Assembly (NCBI GenBank): GCA_017307785.1
Contig: JAFKGI010000010.1
Span: 1 to 64,000 of the forward strand
Source of the DNA: Vulcanimicrobiota bacterium
Lineage (GTDB): Bacteria > Vulcanimicrobiota > Xenobia > Xenobiales > JADMJV01
Direction: 5' to 3'
Length of the DNA stretch: 64,000 nucleotides
Position numbers and translations under genes: made by a program. The notes under the pieces are model-generated. The model worked only from the letters and a program-made list of their open reading frames with translations. It was not told where the DNA came from and did no database searches. This document shows, in pieces, positions 43,287 to 52,499 of this stretch (the stretch's first letter is position 1; each line of letters opens with the position of its first letter).

Positions 43287-44054
43287 TCAGTCTCCGGAAT
43301 GCCAGTGATAGACGGAAAGTGACAGCTCGGCCAGAGCCCGGTCCACGTCCCAGCTGTGGCCGCCTCGTTGCGTCAGAAGGCTCAGAACATAGGGCCGCTC
43401 GGGCACTTCCACGACTGCCACATCGTGACGTACGCCGTCCAGCTCGCCGGTCTTGTGAGCCACCGAAAGCTCCGGCGGCAGCATCAACGGAATCTTCTCG
43501 CGGAATTGCTGGCGACGCAAAATGGAAAGAGCCTGATTGGTATGGCTGCGATCGAGGATTTCACCGCGCGCCAGGGCGGCCATACACAATCCCATGTCAA
43601 AAGCACTGGTGCGGTTGTCGTGACCGGGGCGCGGTTGCTCCATGAAGCGACGGCCCAACAGGCTGCGGTGCATCTCCAGGCCACGGAACAGACCGGCCAT
43701 GGCGCCGTCGGGCAAGAGATCCAGTAAAAGATTGGATGCGACGTTGTCGCTGACCACGATCATGAGCCGACACAAATCCATGACCGTCATCTCAGCTCCA
43801 TCGTGAAGCTCAAAAAGCACGCCGGCTCCGCCCACGTGGTGGCGAAACTCGACGGAAACCCTCTGGTCCAACGAGAGTAGACCCGCCTGGTTGGCCTGCA
43901 GGACCGCCAGCAAAATGGGAACTTTGATGACGCTGGCGGCCGGAAAGTCGGCCTCGGCGTTCCAGCCCCAACTGCGGCCGGTGTGCAGGTCTTGATAATA
44001 AGCGGCAATCTCCCCAGGCATCTGGCGAAGCTGGGTGAGGATTCGGGAATTCAA
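43287..44054 (-). CDS. Class A beta-lactamase-fold serine hydrolase without signal peptide
   Basis: A 255-residue protein with the three beta-lactamase/PBP motifs: SVIK (Ser41-Lys44), SDN (102-104) and KTG (200-202). DNRTSAFDMG resembles the omega-loop end of class A enzymes, but a clear ExxLN motif is not seen, so deacylation may differ. No signal peptide is present from the ATG at 44054, which is odd for a beta-lactamase. The start overlaps the PilZ gene by four bases. It may be a transpeptidase-like or esterase-like enzyme rather than a resistance protein. Confidence 0.8.
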   Translation of the reverse strand: MNSRILTQLRQMPGEIAAYYQDLHTGRSWGWNAEADFPAASVIKVPILLAVLQANQAGLLSLDQRVSVEFRHHVGGAGVLFELHDGAEMTVMDLCRLMIVVSDNVASNLLLDLLPDGAMAGLFRGLEMHRSLLGRRFMEQPRPGHDNRTSAFDMGLCMAALARGEILDRSHTNQALSILRRQQFREKIPLMLPPELSVAHKTGELDGVRHDVAVVEVPERPYVLSLLTQRGGHSWDVDRALAELSLSVYHWHSGD

Positions 44055-44800
44055 CTCTCGCCCGACCTCAACAACTGCAGCACGAATTGTCCGAGACTGC
44101 GCACCTGAGCTGGCTTCAGATCGACGAAGCGAATGCTGGCCAACTGGGTCCCGCCCTCCTCGGACTCTTTCGAATGCAAGAGGATACCGGGCAGCCAGAT
44201 GGCCTTGAGGCTACCTAGCGGACCCACTCTGATCTGCACCCGAGTGTTGGGAGCGAAGTGAGTATCCGTCTCGAAAAGGGCCCCGCCGGCTCCCAGATTG
44301 AGGACCACGCCAGGAAACTCCTGACCGTCGGCGTTGACCAGACCCTCCATTGCCGAGTCGGCGCGGATGGACTTGCGGCGCGTGTAAATGGCCCGCTCGT
44401 CAAAGCCGAGTTCCTTGAGCAGAAACTTGACCCAGGAGCGCCGCATGTTCCCGGGAGTGTCCGCATACTGCAGACCCACGTCGAAATCATCCGCGTCCTT
44501 ACGCTTGCGAGACCAGCGCACCAGACAGAGGACATACTCGTTCTCCACGCGCTGGGTGTTGCTGGGGTGATAGACGAAAATATTGGTGCCGGGCTTAAGT
44601 TTCTCGCCCATACGCAGGCGCATACCGTTCAGGCCCATATCGCGAATCTGAGCGGAAAACTGCTGCTGGTCCACAACGCACTGCACCTTGTAATCGCAGC
44701 GCAGGCGGATCAGACGGCGGCGTTCATCCGCCTTATCCTGGTTGCGCACCTGGAAAAAGGCCAGGGCCCCGCGGAGCAGCTGTTTAAAACGGTCGAGCAT
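44051..44800 (-). CDS. Tandem PilZ-domain protein
   Basis: A 249-residue protein with two PilZ-like units. The first has RRRLIRLRCDYKVQC and RDMGLNGMRLRMG, near the RxxxR...D/NxSxxG signature for cyclic di-GMP. The second has TRRKSIRADSAMEGLV and LNLGAGGALFETD, a more degenerate version. A short N-terminal amphipathic helix (MLDRFKQLLRGALAFF) may touch the membrane. It probably responds to cyclic di-GMP, but the motif deviations leave binding open. Its end overlaps the start of the beta-lactamase-fold gene, so the two are made together. Confidence 0.78.
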   Translation of the reverse strand: MLDRFKQLLRGALAFFQVRNQDKADERRRLIRLRCDYKVQCVVDQQQFSAQIRDMGLNGMRLRMGEKLKPGTNIFVYHPSNTQRVENEYVLCLVRWSRKRKDADDFDVGLQYADTPGNMRRSWVKFLLKELGFDERAIYTRRKSIRADSAMEGLVNADGQEFPGVVLNLGAGGALFETDTHFAPNTRVQIRVGPLGSLKAIWLPGILLHSKESEEGGTQLASIRFVDLKPAQVRSLGQFVLQLLRSGES

Positions 44801-44814
44801 CTAAATTCGGGGAA

Positions 44815-45225
44815 TCAATCTTCCAGCTCGGCCTGGTTAACTTCGAAAACCTGGCGGCCCACTTCGTCGCCGTTGAGGAAAACCACGATGGCGTAGGCTC
44901 CGGCCACATCCAGCGAAAGATCCATCGAGGAAGCGAACTGCCAACGCTGAGGACGCTTGGACTGACTGCCCTCGGGCAGGCTGACCTCGAAATCGGCCTC
45001 CAACGAAGCCAGCCACTTGCCGTGTGGGCTCTGCACATCCAGCACGAACTCGTGGGTCTGCCCCAGTTCGTCCGGGTCAAGCGAAATCGAAACGGCCACG
45101 GCCAGATGCTGGGCCACGGGGAACTCCGTGTGCACGGTAAGCCGGTCCCAGCCCCCGCCCATCACATAAAGCTTGTTGCCGATCACTTCGGCGGCGTCGG
45201 CCAAAATCAACCACTCAAGTTTCAT
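44815..45225 (-). CDS. DUF6941-like small beta protein
   Basis: A 136-residue protein: MKLEWLILADAAEVIGNKLY then VMGGGWDRL, and beta strands VAVSISLDPDELGQTHEFVL. This resembles the DUF6941 family, of unknown function; the family assignment is from memory of the ADAA...GGGWD pattern. ATG 45225 is chosen over the longer frame to 45243 because GGAGG lies seven bases upstream. It stands 14 bases before the PilZ gene and 45 bases after asparagine synthase, all on the minus strand. Confidence 0.6.
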   Translation of the reverse strand: MKLEWLILADAAEVIGNKLYVMGGGWDRLTVHTEFPVAQHLAVAVSISLDPDELGQTHEFVLDVQSPHGKWLASLEADFEVSLPEGSQSKRPQRWQFASSMDLSLDVAGAYAIVVFLNGDEVGRQVFEVNQAELED

Positions 45226-45270
45226 GGGACCCCCTCCTTCCAACGAACACCCCCAGGTTCCTGGTTCGCG

Positions 45271-47244
45271 CTAAACAGCTGCCACCGATCTGGGCAGCTC
45301 CACAAAGCCCTCCCCCTTCAGAAAAAGCCTCTGCCATTCCAACACCGAGAGAACACGCCAGATCTCCCAGCTGTGGTCGGTTCCTTGCTGGTGCTCCCGA
45401 AAGAGGCGTTGCAGCCGCTCCGCCTGGAACCACTCGCGGGCCGCCTGGCTGTGCAACTGGTCGCCCACCCACTGCTTGAGCGGACCCCGATACCAATGAA
45501 CGGCCGGAGTGGGATAGCCCTTTTTGTCCCGCCGCAGAATGATTTCCGGCGGTGCCAGGCCGGCCACGGCGGTGCGCAGCACTCGTTTGGTCCACCCCTG
45601 GTGAATCTTGAACTGGCTGGGCAAGGCGAAAGCGAACTCGACCAGGCGATAGTCGAGAAACGGCGTGCGCGCCTCAATGGAGAAAGCCATGCTGTTGCGA
45701 TCTTCGTAGCGCAGCAATTGCGGAATGGAAAGGTGAGTCAGATCCTGGGCCAATCGTCTGGAGAGCCGGTCTGGCCAGGAACGTGCGGCCGTGCGGCTGC
45801 GGTCGACCGACAGCATCTGCTGACGCAGGCTCTCCTGTAGATACACGGGCGGCTTCCAGGGGTCGGGACGCAGCTTCTCGGGCTTGCGCAAGAAAGCCGG
45901 TAGCCTCGACTGCCAGCGCGCCTTGGAAGCCACCTTTTCGAAGGAGCGAGCGGCCAGTTCCTGACAGGCCGCCATCTCGGACTTTTCCTGATGTTGAAAG
46001 GCCAGATCCCAAATATAGTCTTCCAGGTAGGGCAGATAGCCGGCGAAAACTTCGTCGCCTCCCTGGCCGTCCAGCAAAACCTTGACCTGGTTGTGGGCTG
46101 ACTGCATCACCTTCCACTGAGTGAAAAGGGTAGCGCTGCCGGATGGCTCATCCTGGGCCCAGCAGATTTTCGCCATAGCGTCGATCAACTCTTCGGGCTG
46201 CGGGATGACCCGGGTGGCCTGCGTCTTGCAACCTTCCACCACGGCCCGAATGTAGTCGGATTCGCTGCAGTCCGCTTCGACGTATTCGCTGGAAAAGGTG
46301 CGAATCGGCTGATTGCTGAGGGCGGAGGCGATAGAAACGATCGAGCTGCTGTCCATACCCCCAGAAAGACAAGTTCCCACCGGAACATCCGAGCGCAGGC
46401 GCAGGCGCACGGCATCCTGTAGCAGGGCGCGTAAGGCCTCGGCGGCGGTATAAAAAGAGACGTCCGGATGGGCGGGTAGCTGCGGGTCGGCAAACTGGAG
46501 AGCGGGAACGGAGGGAGACCCTTGCAGGCGCACCGAGGCGACTTCCAGCGCGGCTTCAAAGTTGTGCCCGGGGGCCAGCGCCCAGTAACTCTGGATATTG
46601 AGACCGGAACCGCGCGAAATCCACAGGTGATGGGCGGGCGGCAAGGGCTTGAGGCCGGCGAAGAAGGTCTCATTCTCGTCGTCGCAGATGCTCTCGACTA
46701 GAAAGCGACCGAGTGCTCGTGGATTGATGCGACGCAACCCCGGGTCATCGCCGAGCAGCGCCTTGGGCTCGGAGGCGAAGCGAAACTCCGCTCCCACCTC
46801 GGCGTAGTAGAAAGGCTTGACTCCAAAGCGGTCGCGGGCGCACCACAGCTCCTGCTTTTGCTCATCCCAGAGCGCGAAGGCCCACATACCGTTGAAGTGG
46901 CGCAAGCACTCGCGCCCCCACTGCAGATAGGCGCGCACCAGCACTTCGCTGTCGCCCTCGGTGCGAAACCGATGCCCCAGTCCCTCCAGAACGCTGCGAA
47001 TCTCCAGGTAGTTGTAGATCTCGCCGTTGTAGATCAGCAGGCAGTGCTCCACCCGCATGGGCTGCTCGGAACGGACATCCAGGTCGATGATGGAGAGACG
47101 GCGATGCACGAATCCCAGCCCGCCTTCGCTGTAGATGCCCTGGGCATCCGGCCCGCGGTGCGCCAGCAGCGTTCCCATCCGCGAGAGACGCTCGCGGTCC
47201 ACCTCGTGGCCTTGATTTTGAAAGATTCCAGCGATTCCGCACAT
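45271..47244 (-). CDS. Asparagine synthase family, glutamine-hydrolysing (copy 1)
   Basis: A 657-residue enzyme. The N-terminal class II glutaminase starts MCGIAGIFQN (Cys2 nucleophile) with LLAHRGPDAQG and RLSIIDLD. The synthetase half has the ATP loop CLSGGMDSSSIVS and LLDGQGGDEVFAGYLPYLED. AsnB makes asparagine from aspartate, ATP and glutamine; relatives amidate other carboxylates in polysaccharide, lasso-peptide and exosortase systems. Full-length with all active-site residues visible. It lies 37 bases after a CarF/PEDS1-like gene's neighbour region, in a minus-strand run with a second copy at 48160, and the two are not close duplicates. Confidence 0.88.
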   Translation of the reverse strand: MCGIAGIFQNQGHEVDRERLSRMGTLLAHRGPDAQGIYSEGGLGFVHRRLSIIDLDVRSEQPMRVEHCLLIYNGEIYNYLEIRSVLEGLGHRFRTEGDSEVLVRAYLQWGRECLRHFNGMWAFALWDEQKQELWCARDRFGVKPFYYAEVGAEFRFASEPKALLGDDPGLRRINPRALGRFLVESICDDENETFFAGLKPLPPAHHLWISRGSGLNIQSYWALAPGHNFEAALEVASVRLQGSPSVPALQFADPQLPAHPDVSFYTAAEALRALLQDAVRLRLRSDVPVGTCLSGGMDSSSIVSIASALSNQPIRTFSSEYVEADCSESDYIRAVVEGCKTQATRVIPQPEELIDAMAKICWAQDEPSGSATLFTQWKVMQSAHNQVKVLLDGQGGDEVFAGYLPYLEDYIWDLAFQHQEKSEMAACQELAARSFEKVASKARWQSRLPAFLRKPEKLRPDPWKPPVYLQESLRQQMLSVDRSRTAARSWPDRLSRRLAQDLTHLSIPQLLRYEDRNSMAFSIEARTPFLDYRLVEFAFALPSQFKIHQGWTKRVLRTAVAGLAPPEIILRRDKKGYPTPAVHWYRGPLKQWVGDQLHSQAAREWFQAERLQRLFREHQQGTDHSWEIWRVLSVLEWQRLFLKGEGFVELPRSVAAV

Positions 47245-47280
47245 GCTTTAGGGAGTGCTGTGCCAGCCCAGAAACCCCTG

Positions 47281-48117
47281 CTATTTGCCCGTGAGCGCCC
47301 GCTCCTTGAGCCCAGGTGTCTCGGTCCAGGCATTGGGGTCGCTGCCCTGCAGCTTGTAGAGACCGACTTCCATTTTGCGCAGCAAGTTCGTTTTGGGCCC
47401 ATTGGGGGTGAGACGGAATTCGAAGTCGTCCAGCACCTTGTTGGTGATGCCGTTGAGCAGAGCGTATTTAGAATTGTGGCCGGTGCCGTGATGAGCGGCG
47501 TGCAACTTTTTGGGCACCATCAGGCCGACTTTCTGGGCCGTCTTGATGACGGGCCCGTTTTCGGCGTCGCTCATATGGGCGCGGCGATGAAACTCCTGAG
47601 CCAGGTTTGCGCAGTTGGCGAATACCGTCAGTCCGGCCGTAAGCGGCGCCAGCGCGGGCAGGGTCCAACTGGTGGCGGCCAGAGCGGCCAGCATGGGGGT
47701 GGTGAAGACTTGCGTGCCGGCGGTGTGGTTGGCGAACTCGCGGTGCACCACATCGCGGGGATGGTCGTGATGGTTCTGAAAGTCGTGAGCGTGACGCTGC
47801 ATCCACTTGGGCAGGAAGTCGGGACGAACGTTATCCAGGAAGTGATGCACCAGGCCGGTGGAGATGTCGGCCAGCACGTAGGAGCCCACCATGGCGCCGG
47901 CCATGGCCAGTCCGGAACCCACCGAGGCAAAAGCTCCGCCGTGAATCAAACCGGCCACGGTGGCAGCGGTGCAGGCCACGCCGGTGTAGGCGATGGCTTT
48001 CTGCATGGGAGTGGCTCGCTCGATCTCGACCGTGTCCTGAATCGGCGCCGGAGGAGGCGGGGACTGAGGCTTGTTCAGCGTTCGCAGGGTCGGTTGAGGC
48101 GCGGTCTGGATCTTCAT
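47281..48117 (-). CDS. CarF/PEDS1 (TMEM189)-family plasmanylethanolamine desaturase
   Basis: A 278-residue membrane protein with the histidine motifs of the family: DISTGLVHHFLDN (84-96), FQNHHDHPRDVVHREF (113-128), EFHRRAHMSDAENGPVI (175-191) and HAAHHGTGHNSKYALLNG (206-223), ending NKVLDDFEF. CarF/PEDS1 introduces the vinyl-ether bond that turns plasmanyl into plasmenyl lipids (plasmalogens) in Myxococcus and animals. Two hydrophobic segments (about 40-90 and 140-170) fit a membrane desaturase. The first 28 residues are a Pro-rich tag starting MKIQTAPQPTLRTLNKPQSP. A PlsC-type enzyme with a similar tag is nearby. Confidence 0.85.
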   Translation of the reverse strand: MKIQTAPQPTLRTLNKPQSPPPPAPIQDTVEIERATPMQKAIAYTGVACTAATVAGLIHGGAFASVGSGLAMAGAMVGSYVLADISTGLVHHFLDNVRPDFLPKWMQRHAHDFQNHHDHPRDVVHREFANHTAGTQVFTTPMLAALAATSWTLPALAPLTAGLTVFANCANLAQEFHRRAHMSDAENGPVIKTAQKVGLMVPKKLHAAHHGTGHNSKYALLNGITNKVLDDFEFRLTPNGPKTNLLRKMEVGLYKLQGSDPNAWTETPGLKERALTGK

Positions 48118-48159
48118 AGCCCTACTCTAGGGGAGCGGGCGGGAAAAATTCTGAAAAGG

Positions 48160-50031
48160 TCAGACTTGCTGGTGACTGACCGGCGCCTGCAGCGGCAGAC
48201 TCACCGGATGGACGAAGTAGAAGTCATACCAGATCTGGAAGCACAGCAAGGAAAGCACCTTGTTGGCCAGAGCGGCGTTGCCGGCCGCAAATTCTTCCAG
48301 AATGCGGGTGACTTCCTGAGCCTGGAAGAGACCGTGCTGGTCCAGGTTGGCCGGCGACAGCGTGGTGCGCGCGTAGTCCAGCAGCCAGCCGGATAGCCAC
48401 TGATTGACGGGCATCACAAAGCCTTCCTTGGGCCGGTCGATGGCTTCCGAAGGCAGGTATTTGCGAGCGGCCGTCTTGAGCACGCTCTTGATTTCCTGGC
48501 CATGAATTTTGAAACGACCGGGAATGCGGGCGGCGAACTCCATAACCTCAGTATCCAGAAAACCGGTGCGAATCTCCAGGCTGTGAGCCATGGACAGGCG
48601 GTCGGCGAAGGTAAGCACCTGGTCGGGCAACTGGGTGAGAAATTCGGCCTCGAGCACGCGATTGAGCGGATCCTGGGCGGTGCATCGGGCGAAGACGTCG
48701 CGCATCCAATCGGTGGTGGACAAGTCCTGCAGCCGTTCAGGACGGTAGAGCGCCCGCTTGTCGGCTTCGGTGAAAACGAAAAGCTTGCTGCGCCACTCCC
48801 AGTCGTGGGGGGAAGAAAGTCGCGCCAGAAACTCCGGCTGGTCCTGAAAATGTCCCAGGTCGTCGGTCTTTCCGCTGGCGTATTCCGCCAGCGGACGGGC
48901 CAGACGGTGGCTCAGGTAGGAGCCGAAGAGTTCGTCGGCTCCGTCACCCGAAATAGCCACTTTGAGGTGCTTCACAATCAGGCGCGATAGGAAATAGGTG
49001 GACATCACCCCGCCGAAGGGCTCATCGAAGTGGGTGAGGATGGCCGGCAATTCGTCCCGAAAGCGCGAGAAGTCGAGTTCCTCTTCGTAATGTTCCGTGT
49101 CGTATTGTTTGGCAATCTGTCGGGCGCAGGCCAGGTCCAGTTCTTTGCCCGGAGTACTCGAGTCGGCCCGGTAGCGCAGAGTGAAGGTCTTCACCTTCTG
49201 GGACGAGTGGCTGGCGGCCAGGGCGGTGGCCAGGCTGGAATCGAGGCCGCCCGAGAGGAAGAAGCCAACCGGCACGTCCGCCAGTAAACGGCGCTGCACG
49301 CCGCGCTGCAGCCGTTGCAGCAATTCGTCGGCCAGCTCTTGCTCGTCCAGTTCGCCTTCCAGCGGAGTCCAGTCCAGCCTCCAGTAGGCCTCGATGGTCT
49401 TGATTCGACCGTCTTCCCAGACCAGTTGGTGGGCGGGTGGCAGCATCGAGATCCCCTCGAAGGCGCTGAGCGGAGCGGGCACATTCTTGAGCGAGAGGAA
49501 ATGGTGAACGGCTTCCTGGTTGAGTTTGCGCTGGAAACCCGGGATCTGCAGCAGCGCCTTGATTTCGCTGGCGAACCAGAGCCCCCCCTGATGAACGCAG
49601 TAGTAGAGCGGCTTCTTGCCGGCCCGGTCGCGAATCAGCAGGCCTCGATTTCTGGCTTTGTCCCAGACGGCCACGGCAAACATGCCGTGGATGGCTTTGG
49701 CCATCCCGTCGCCATGCAGCTGGTAGAGGTGGGGCAGAACTTCGGTGTCGCTGCGATTGCTAAAGTGGTGCCCCTGCGCCTGGAGCTGGCTGCGGAGCTC
49801 AGGGAAATTGTAGATTTCACCGTTCTGGCAGGCCCAGATGCTTTGATCCGGGGTGGACAGGGGCTGGCGGCCGCCGGCCAGGTCGATGATGGAGAGCCGG
49901 CGGGCCCCCAACGTGAAACCCTCCCCGGCCACGCAATGCTGGTCATCCGGCCCTCGATGGGCCAGCACCTGCAGCATCTTTTCCACCACCTCGGGAGCAC
50001 GCGCTCCGAACACTCCGGCAATTCCACACAT
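48160..50031 (-). CDS. Asparagine synthase family, glutamine-hydrolysing (copy 2)
   Basis: A 623-residue enzyme starting MCGIAGVFGARAP (Cys2), with VLAHRGPDDQH, RLSIIDLAGG, the ATP loop FLSGGLDSSLATALA and ISGDGADELFGSYLSHRLA. The overall architecture is AsnB. Its synthetase half is closer to the amidotransferases found in surface-polysaccharide loci than copy 1, judged from motif wording only. The frame is open to 50202, but the MCGIAG start is required because Cys2 becomes the nucleophile. It diverges from the phosphoesterase at 50084 across 52 bases. Confidence 0.88.
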   Translation of the reverse strand: MCGIAGVFGARAPEVVEKMLQVLAHRGPDDQHCVAGEGFTLGARRLSIIDLAGGRQPLSTPDQSIWACQNGEIYNFPELRSQLQAQGHHFSNRSDTEVLPHLYQLHGDGMAKAIHGMFAVAVWDKARNRGLLIRDRAGKKPLYYCVHQGGLWFASEIKALLQIPGFQRKLNQEAVHHFLSLKNVPAPLSAFEGISMLPPAHQLVWEDGRIKTIEAYWRLDWTPLEGELDEQELADELLQRLQRGVQRRLLADVPVGFFLSGGLDSSLATALAASHSSQKVKTFTLRYRADSSTPGKELDLACARQIAKQYDTEHYEEELDFSRFRDELPAILTHFDEPFGGVMSTYFLSRLIVKHLKVAISGDGADELFGSYLSHRLARPLAEYASGKTDDLGHFQDQPEFLARLSSPHDWEWRSKLFVFTEADKRALYRPERLQDLSTTDWMRDVFARCTAQDPLNRVLEAEFLTQLPDQVLTFADRLSMAHSLEIRTGFLDTEVMEFAARIPGRFKIHGQEIKSVLKTAARKYLPSEAIDRPKEGFVMPVNQWLSGWLLDYARTTLSPANLDQHGLFQAQEVTRILEEFAAGNAALANKVLSLLCFQIWYDFYFVHPVSLPLQAPVSHQQV

Positions 50032-50083
50032 AATCGAGCTTGTATCACGCAGGCCCGCTGGAAACCTGCCGAAAGAAGCCCGG

Positions 50084-50671
50084 ATGAAACGTGTCCTCTT
50101 CAGCGATTTGCACGGAAACGACCAGGCCTTGGAAAGAATGCTCGAGCGGGAATCTTGCACCGTGATCTCCGCGGGGGACGTGCTGGGCCGATCAGGCTCC
50201 AATCAGAAATGCCTCGAACTGATGCGAGAACGCAAGATTGCTTCCGTCCAGGGCAATCACGAATTACGTATGCTGAAGATGTATCAGTCCGGGCTCGAAA
50301 GTTGGGCTGCGGACTGGGTTCGCAGTTGGCCGCTCGAGCTCTTGGACGAAGACGCCCTCGTGACGCACACCCTGTTCGAAAACCACGACTTTCTAGATAT
50401 CGAGCTACCGGAACACGTGCACAAGCTGCTCTTGCGACGGCCGCTGGTCTTTACCGGGCATCAGCACTTGCCGGGATACTGGACCCTGCAACCAGGCGCT
50501 GAACCCTTCTGGAGTTCCGTGCGCGTGCCCGCTTGTCTGGAGCGGAAGCCCGATGTGCGCTACCTGGTGCAAATCGGCAGTCTGGGAGAACCCATGGCTC
50601 AGTCTCTACCTCGCTATGTGAGCTGGGACGAAGGCCGAATTGAGTGGCACGGCCTGGACGGGTGCAGGTAG
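50084..50671 (+). CDS. Calcineurin-like metallophosphoesterase
   Basis: A 195-residue protein: MKRVLFSDLHGNDQALERML, ISAGDVLGRSGSNQ, VQGNHELRML and the late FTGHQHLPGYW give the four metal motifs (DxH, GDxx, GNHE, GHxH). It is close to the YfcE/MJ0936 type in length and may act on phosphodiesters. The longer frame to 49853 is antisense to asparagine synthase, so ATG 50084 is used. The beta-helix gene follows 28 bases later. Confidence 0.88.
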   Translation: MKRVLFSDLHGNDQALERMLERESCTVISAGDVLGRSGSNQKCLELMRERKIASVQGNHELRMLKMYQSGLESWAADWVRSWPLELLDEDALVTHTLFENHDFLDIELPEHVHKLLLRRPLVFTGHQHLPGYWTLQPGAEPFWSSVRVPACLERKPDVRYLVQIGSLGEPMAQSLPRYVSWDEGRIEWHGLDGCR

Positions 50672-50699
50672 CGGCGGCGAGTGGACAAACTGACTGGCC

Positions 50700-52466
50700 A
50701 TGCTGGATTTGCAGAGTCAGATCGATGAACTGGCCGAGGGAGAGCGTCTGGAGCTTCCGTCCGGGCAACTGGAGTTAAGCGCTCCTCTGATTTTGCGCCG
50801 AGGCATCACGCTGGTCGGCTCGGCCACCACGCTGCTGCTGCGCCAGGGGCGCGAAGCGGTGGTGCGAGTGCAAGGAGCCGGTCCTTATCATCTCAGGGGA
50901 CTGCGCGTGATTTACCTGGGAGAAGGTCCGGCGCGTGGCATTTGGGCCGAGAGCGGCGAGCTGCACGTGGAGGACTGTCATGTCAGCGGAGCCCGCTGGG
51001 TGGACGATCGCGGGCTGGGCTGCGGGGTCCACTTTTCCCACGAGTCGCGAGGCAGCGTGACTTTCAGTGAGCTTTTCAACAACGACGTGGGGGTGCTGGT
51101 CGATCATCAAAGTCAGGTCCGGCTGGAGTCCAATCGCTGCTACGACAACCGTCTTGCCGGCGTGCGCGTGCAGGGTTACAGCCGGGCCCGGGTCAGCCAG
51201 AACGAATGTCGCGGCAACGGCCAGGCGGGCATCTGGGTGCTGGGCCAGACCTGGGCCGAGCTGGAGGGCAATCGTTGCCACAGCAACGGAACGCACGGAA
51301 TCCACCTGAGCGGCCAGAGCCAGTCTCGTTGCCTGGGCAATGAAGTCAGTCAAAATCCTCATCACGGCCTGAGCGTGGAAGAGCAGGCCTGGGCCAGCCT
51401 GGACCAGCAGGTTTGTGAAGACAACGGTCTGTGCGGTCTGGATATTGGCGGGGAGAGCAAGGTGTTGGCCAGCAGCAATTATTGCACCCAGAACGCCTGG
51501 CACGGGATTCAGGTGCGAGATTCGGCCTGGCCGATGCTCTGGAAGAATCGTTGCCGACACAACCAGCATTCTGGAATTGCCTATTACGCTCAGTCCGGAG
51601 GTTGCGCCAAAGAGCAGTGGTTGGAGGAGAACGAGCAGTATGCCGTTCAGGTCTCCGATCAAGCGGCTCCCTTGCTGAGCAACAATCGTTGTGCACGCAA
51701 TGGACTCTCCGGCCTGGCCTACTTCGGCCAATCGGGTGGACGGGCTCAGAGCAACCAGTGCACCCATCATCCCTATCACGGCATTCAGGTCAGCGACCAG
51801 GCCCAGCCCATGTTGGAACAGAATAGTTGCCAGAACAATCAGCTTTTCGGATTGGCCTGTTTCGGGGATTCCAAGGCGCTGGTGCGCCAGAATCATTGCC
51901 AACAGAACTCGCAGGGCGGCTTTTACGTCGGCGATCAGGCGGAACCCCAGCTTTGGGAAAATCAGGCATCGGAGAACGGGACTTGCGGGCTGCAGGTCGT
52001 GGGGCGCAGTGCCGGGCTGCTGGCCGAGAATCATCTGGCCAACAATGGCTCCTACGGGATTCAAATCGGTCCAGATTCGGCGCCCTGGCTGTCGGCCAAT
52101 TCGGTGCAAGGCCACACCCTGAGCGACTACTCTTGTCTGAGCTCGGAAGTGGTTCTCCTGGAGAAGGCTCGGGCCCAGGGGAAGCGCATGGCGGAGGGGC
52201 ACCATCTGCAGCTTCAGGATGGCGAAGGGAAGGGCATTCTGGTGGTCTTGCCCTTCGAGCCCAAGCCCGCCGAGAAGTTGGTGCTGGAGGCCCTGGCGCG
52301 TCACTCCAAGCTGTCCGAAGGCGAACTCAGTAAAGTGGCCGGCACCCGACGCATCGCCGGCTTGCTGGAATCCCTCCAGGAAAAGCTCAATCGCGCGGGC
52401 CTGCAGTTACTGCAAAACCAGGGCCAGGGTAGCGAAGGCGCCATCTACGCCTTTGTAAAGCCCTAG
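50700..52466 (+). CDS. Right-handed parallel beta-helix protein
   Basis: A 588-residue protein with about 17 repeats of roughly 23 residues of the form N-x-C-x-x-N-x3-GIxVxDxAxPxL (for example NRCYDNRLAGVRVQGYSRAR, NECRGNGQAGIWVLGQTWAE). These build a right-handed beta-helix (PbH1). Residues 1-60 are a cap resembling polysaccharide lyases, and the last 100 residues form a separate helical domain (LVLEALARHSKLSEGELSKV), possibly a winged helix. No signal peptide is seen, unlike most secreted beta-helix proteins. Each repeat carries Asn and Cys ladders. Enzymatic residues were not found. Confidence 0.75.
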   Translation: MLDLQSQIDELAEGERLELPSGQLELSAPLILRRGITLVGSATTLLLRQGREAVVRVQGAGPYHLRGLRVIYLGEGPARGIWAESGELHVEDCHVSGARWVDDRGLGCGVHFSHESRGSVTFSELFNNDVGVLVDHQSQVRLESNRCYDNRLAGVRVQGYSRARVSQNECRGNGQAGIWVLGQTWAELEGNRCHSNGTHGIHLSGQSQSRCLGNEVSQNPHHGLSVEEQAWASLDQQVCEDNGLCGLDIGGESKVLASSNYCTQNAWHGIQVRDSAWPMLWKNRCRHNQHSGIAYYAQSGGCAKEQWLEENEQYAVQVSDQAAPLLSNNRCARNGLSGLAYFGQSGGRAQSNQCTHHPYHGIQVSDQAQPMLEQNSCQNNQLFGLACFGDSKALVRQNHCQQNSQGGFYVGDQAEPQLWENQASENGTCGLQVVGRSAGLLAENHLANNGSYGIQIGPDSAPWLSANSVQGHTLSDYSCLSSEVVLLEKARAQGKRMAEGHHLQLQDGEGKGILVVLPFEPKPAEKLVLEALARHSKLSEGELSKVAGTRRIAGLLESLQEKLNRAGLQLLQNQGQGSEGAIYAFVKP

Positions 52467-52499
52467 CCCGTCGCAGGACTTTTACAAACCGGACCGGTC

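Noticed and set aside
41264..50031. Lasso-peptide cluster (PqqD-like plus asparagine-synthase-like genes)
   Set aside because: No transglutaminase-like leader protease, no transporter and no typical precursor; the asparagine synthases are several kilobases away with unrelated genes between.
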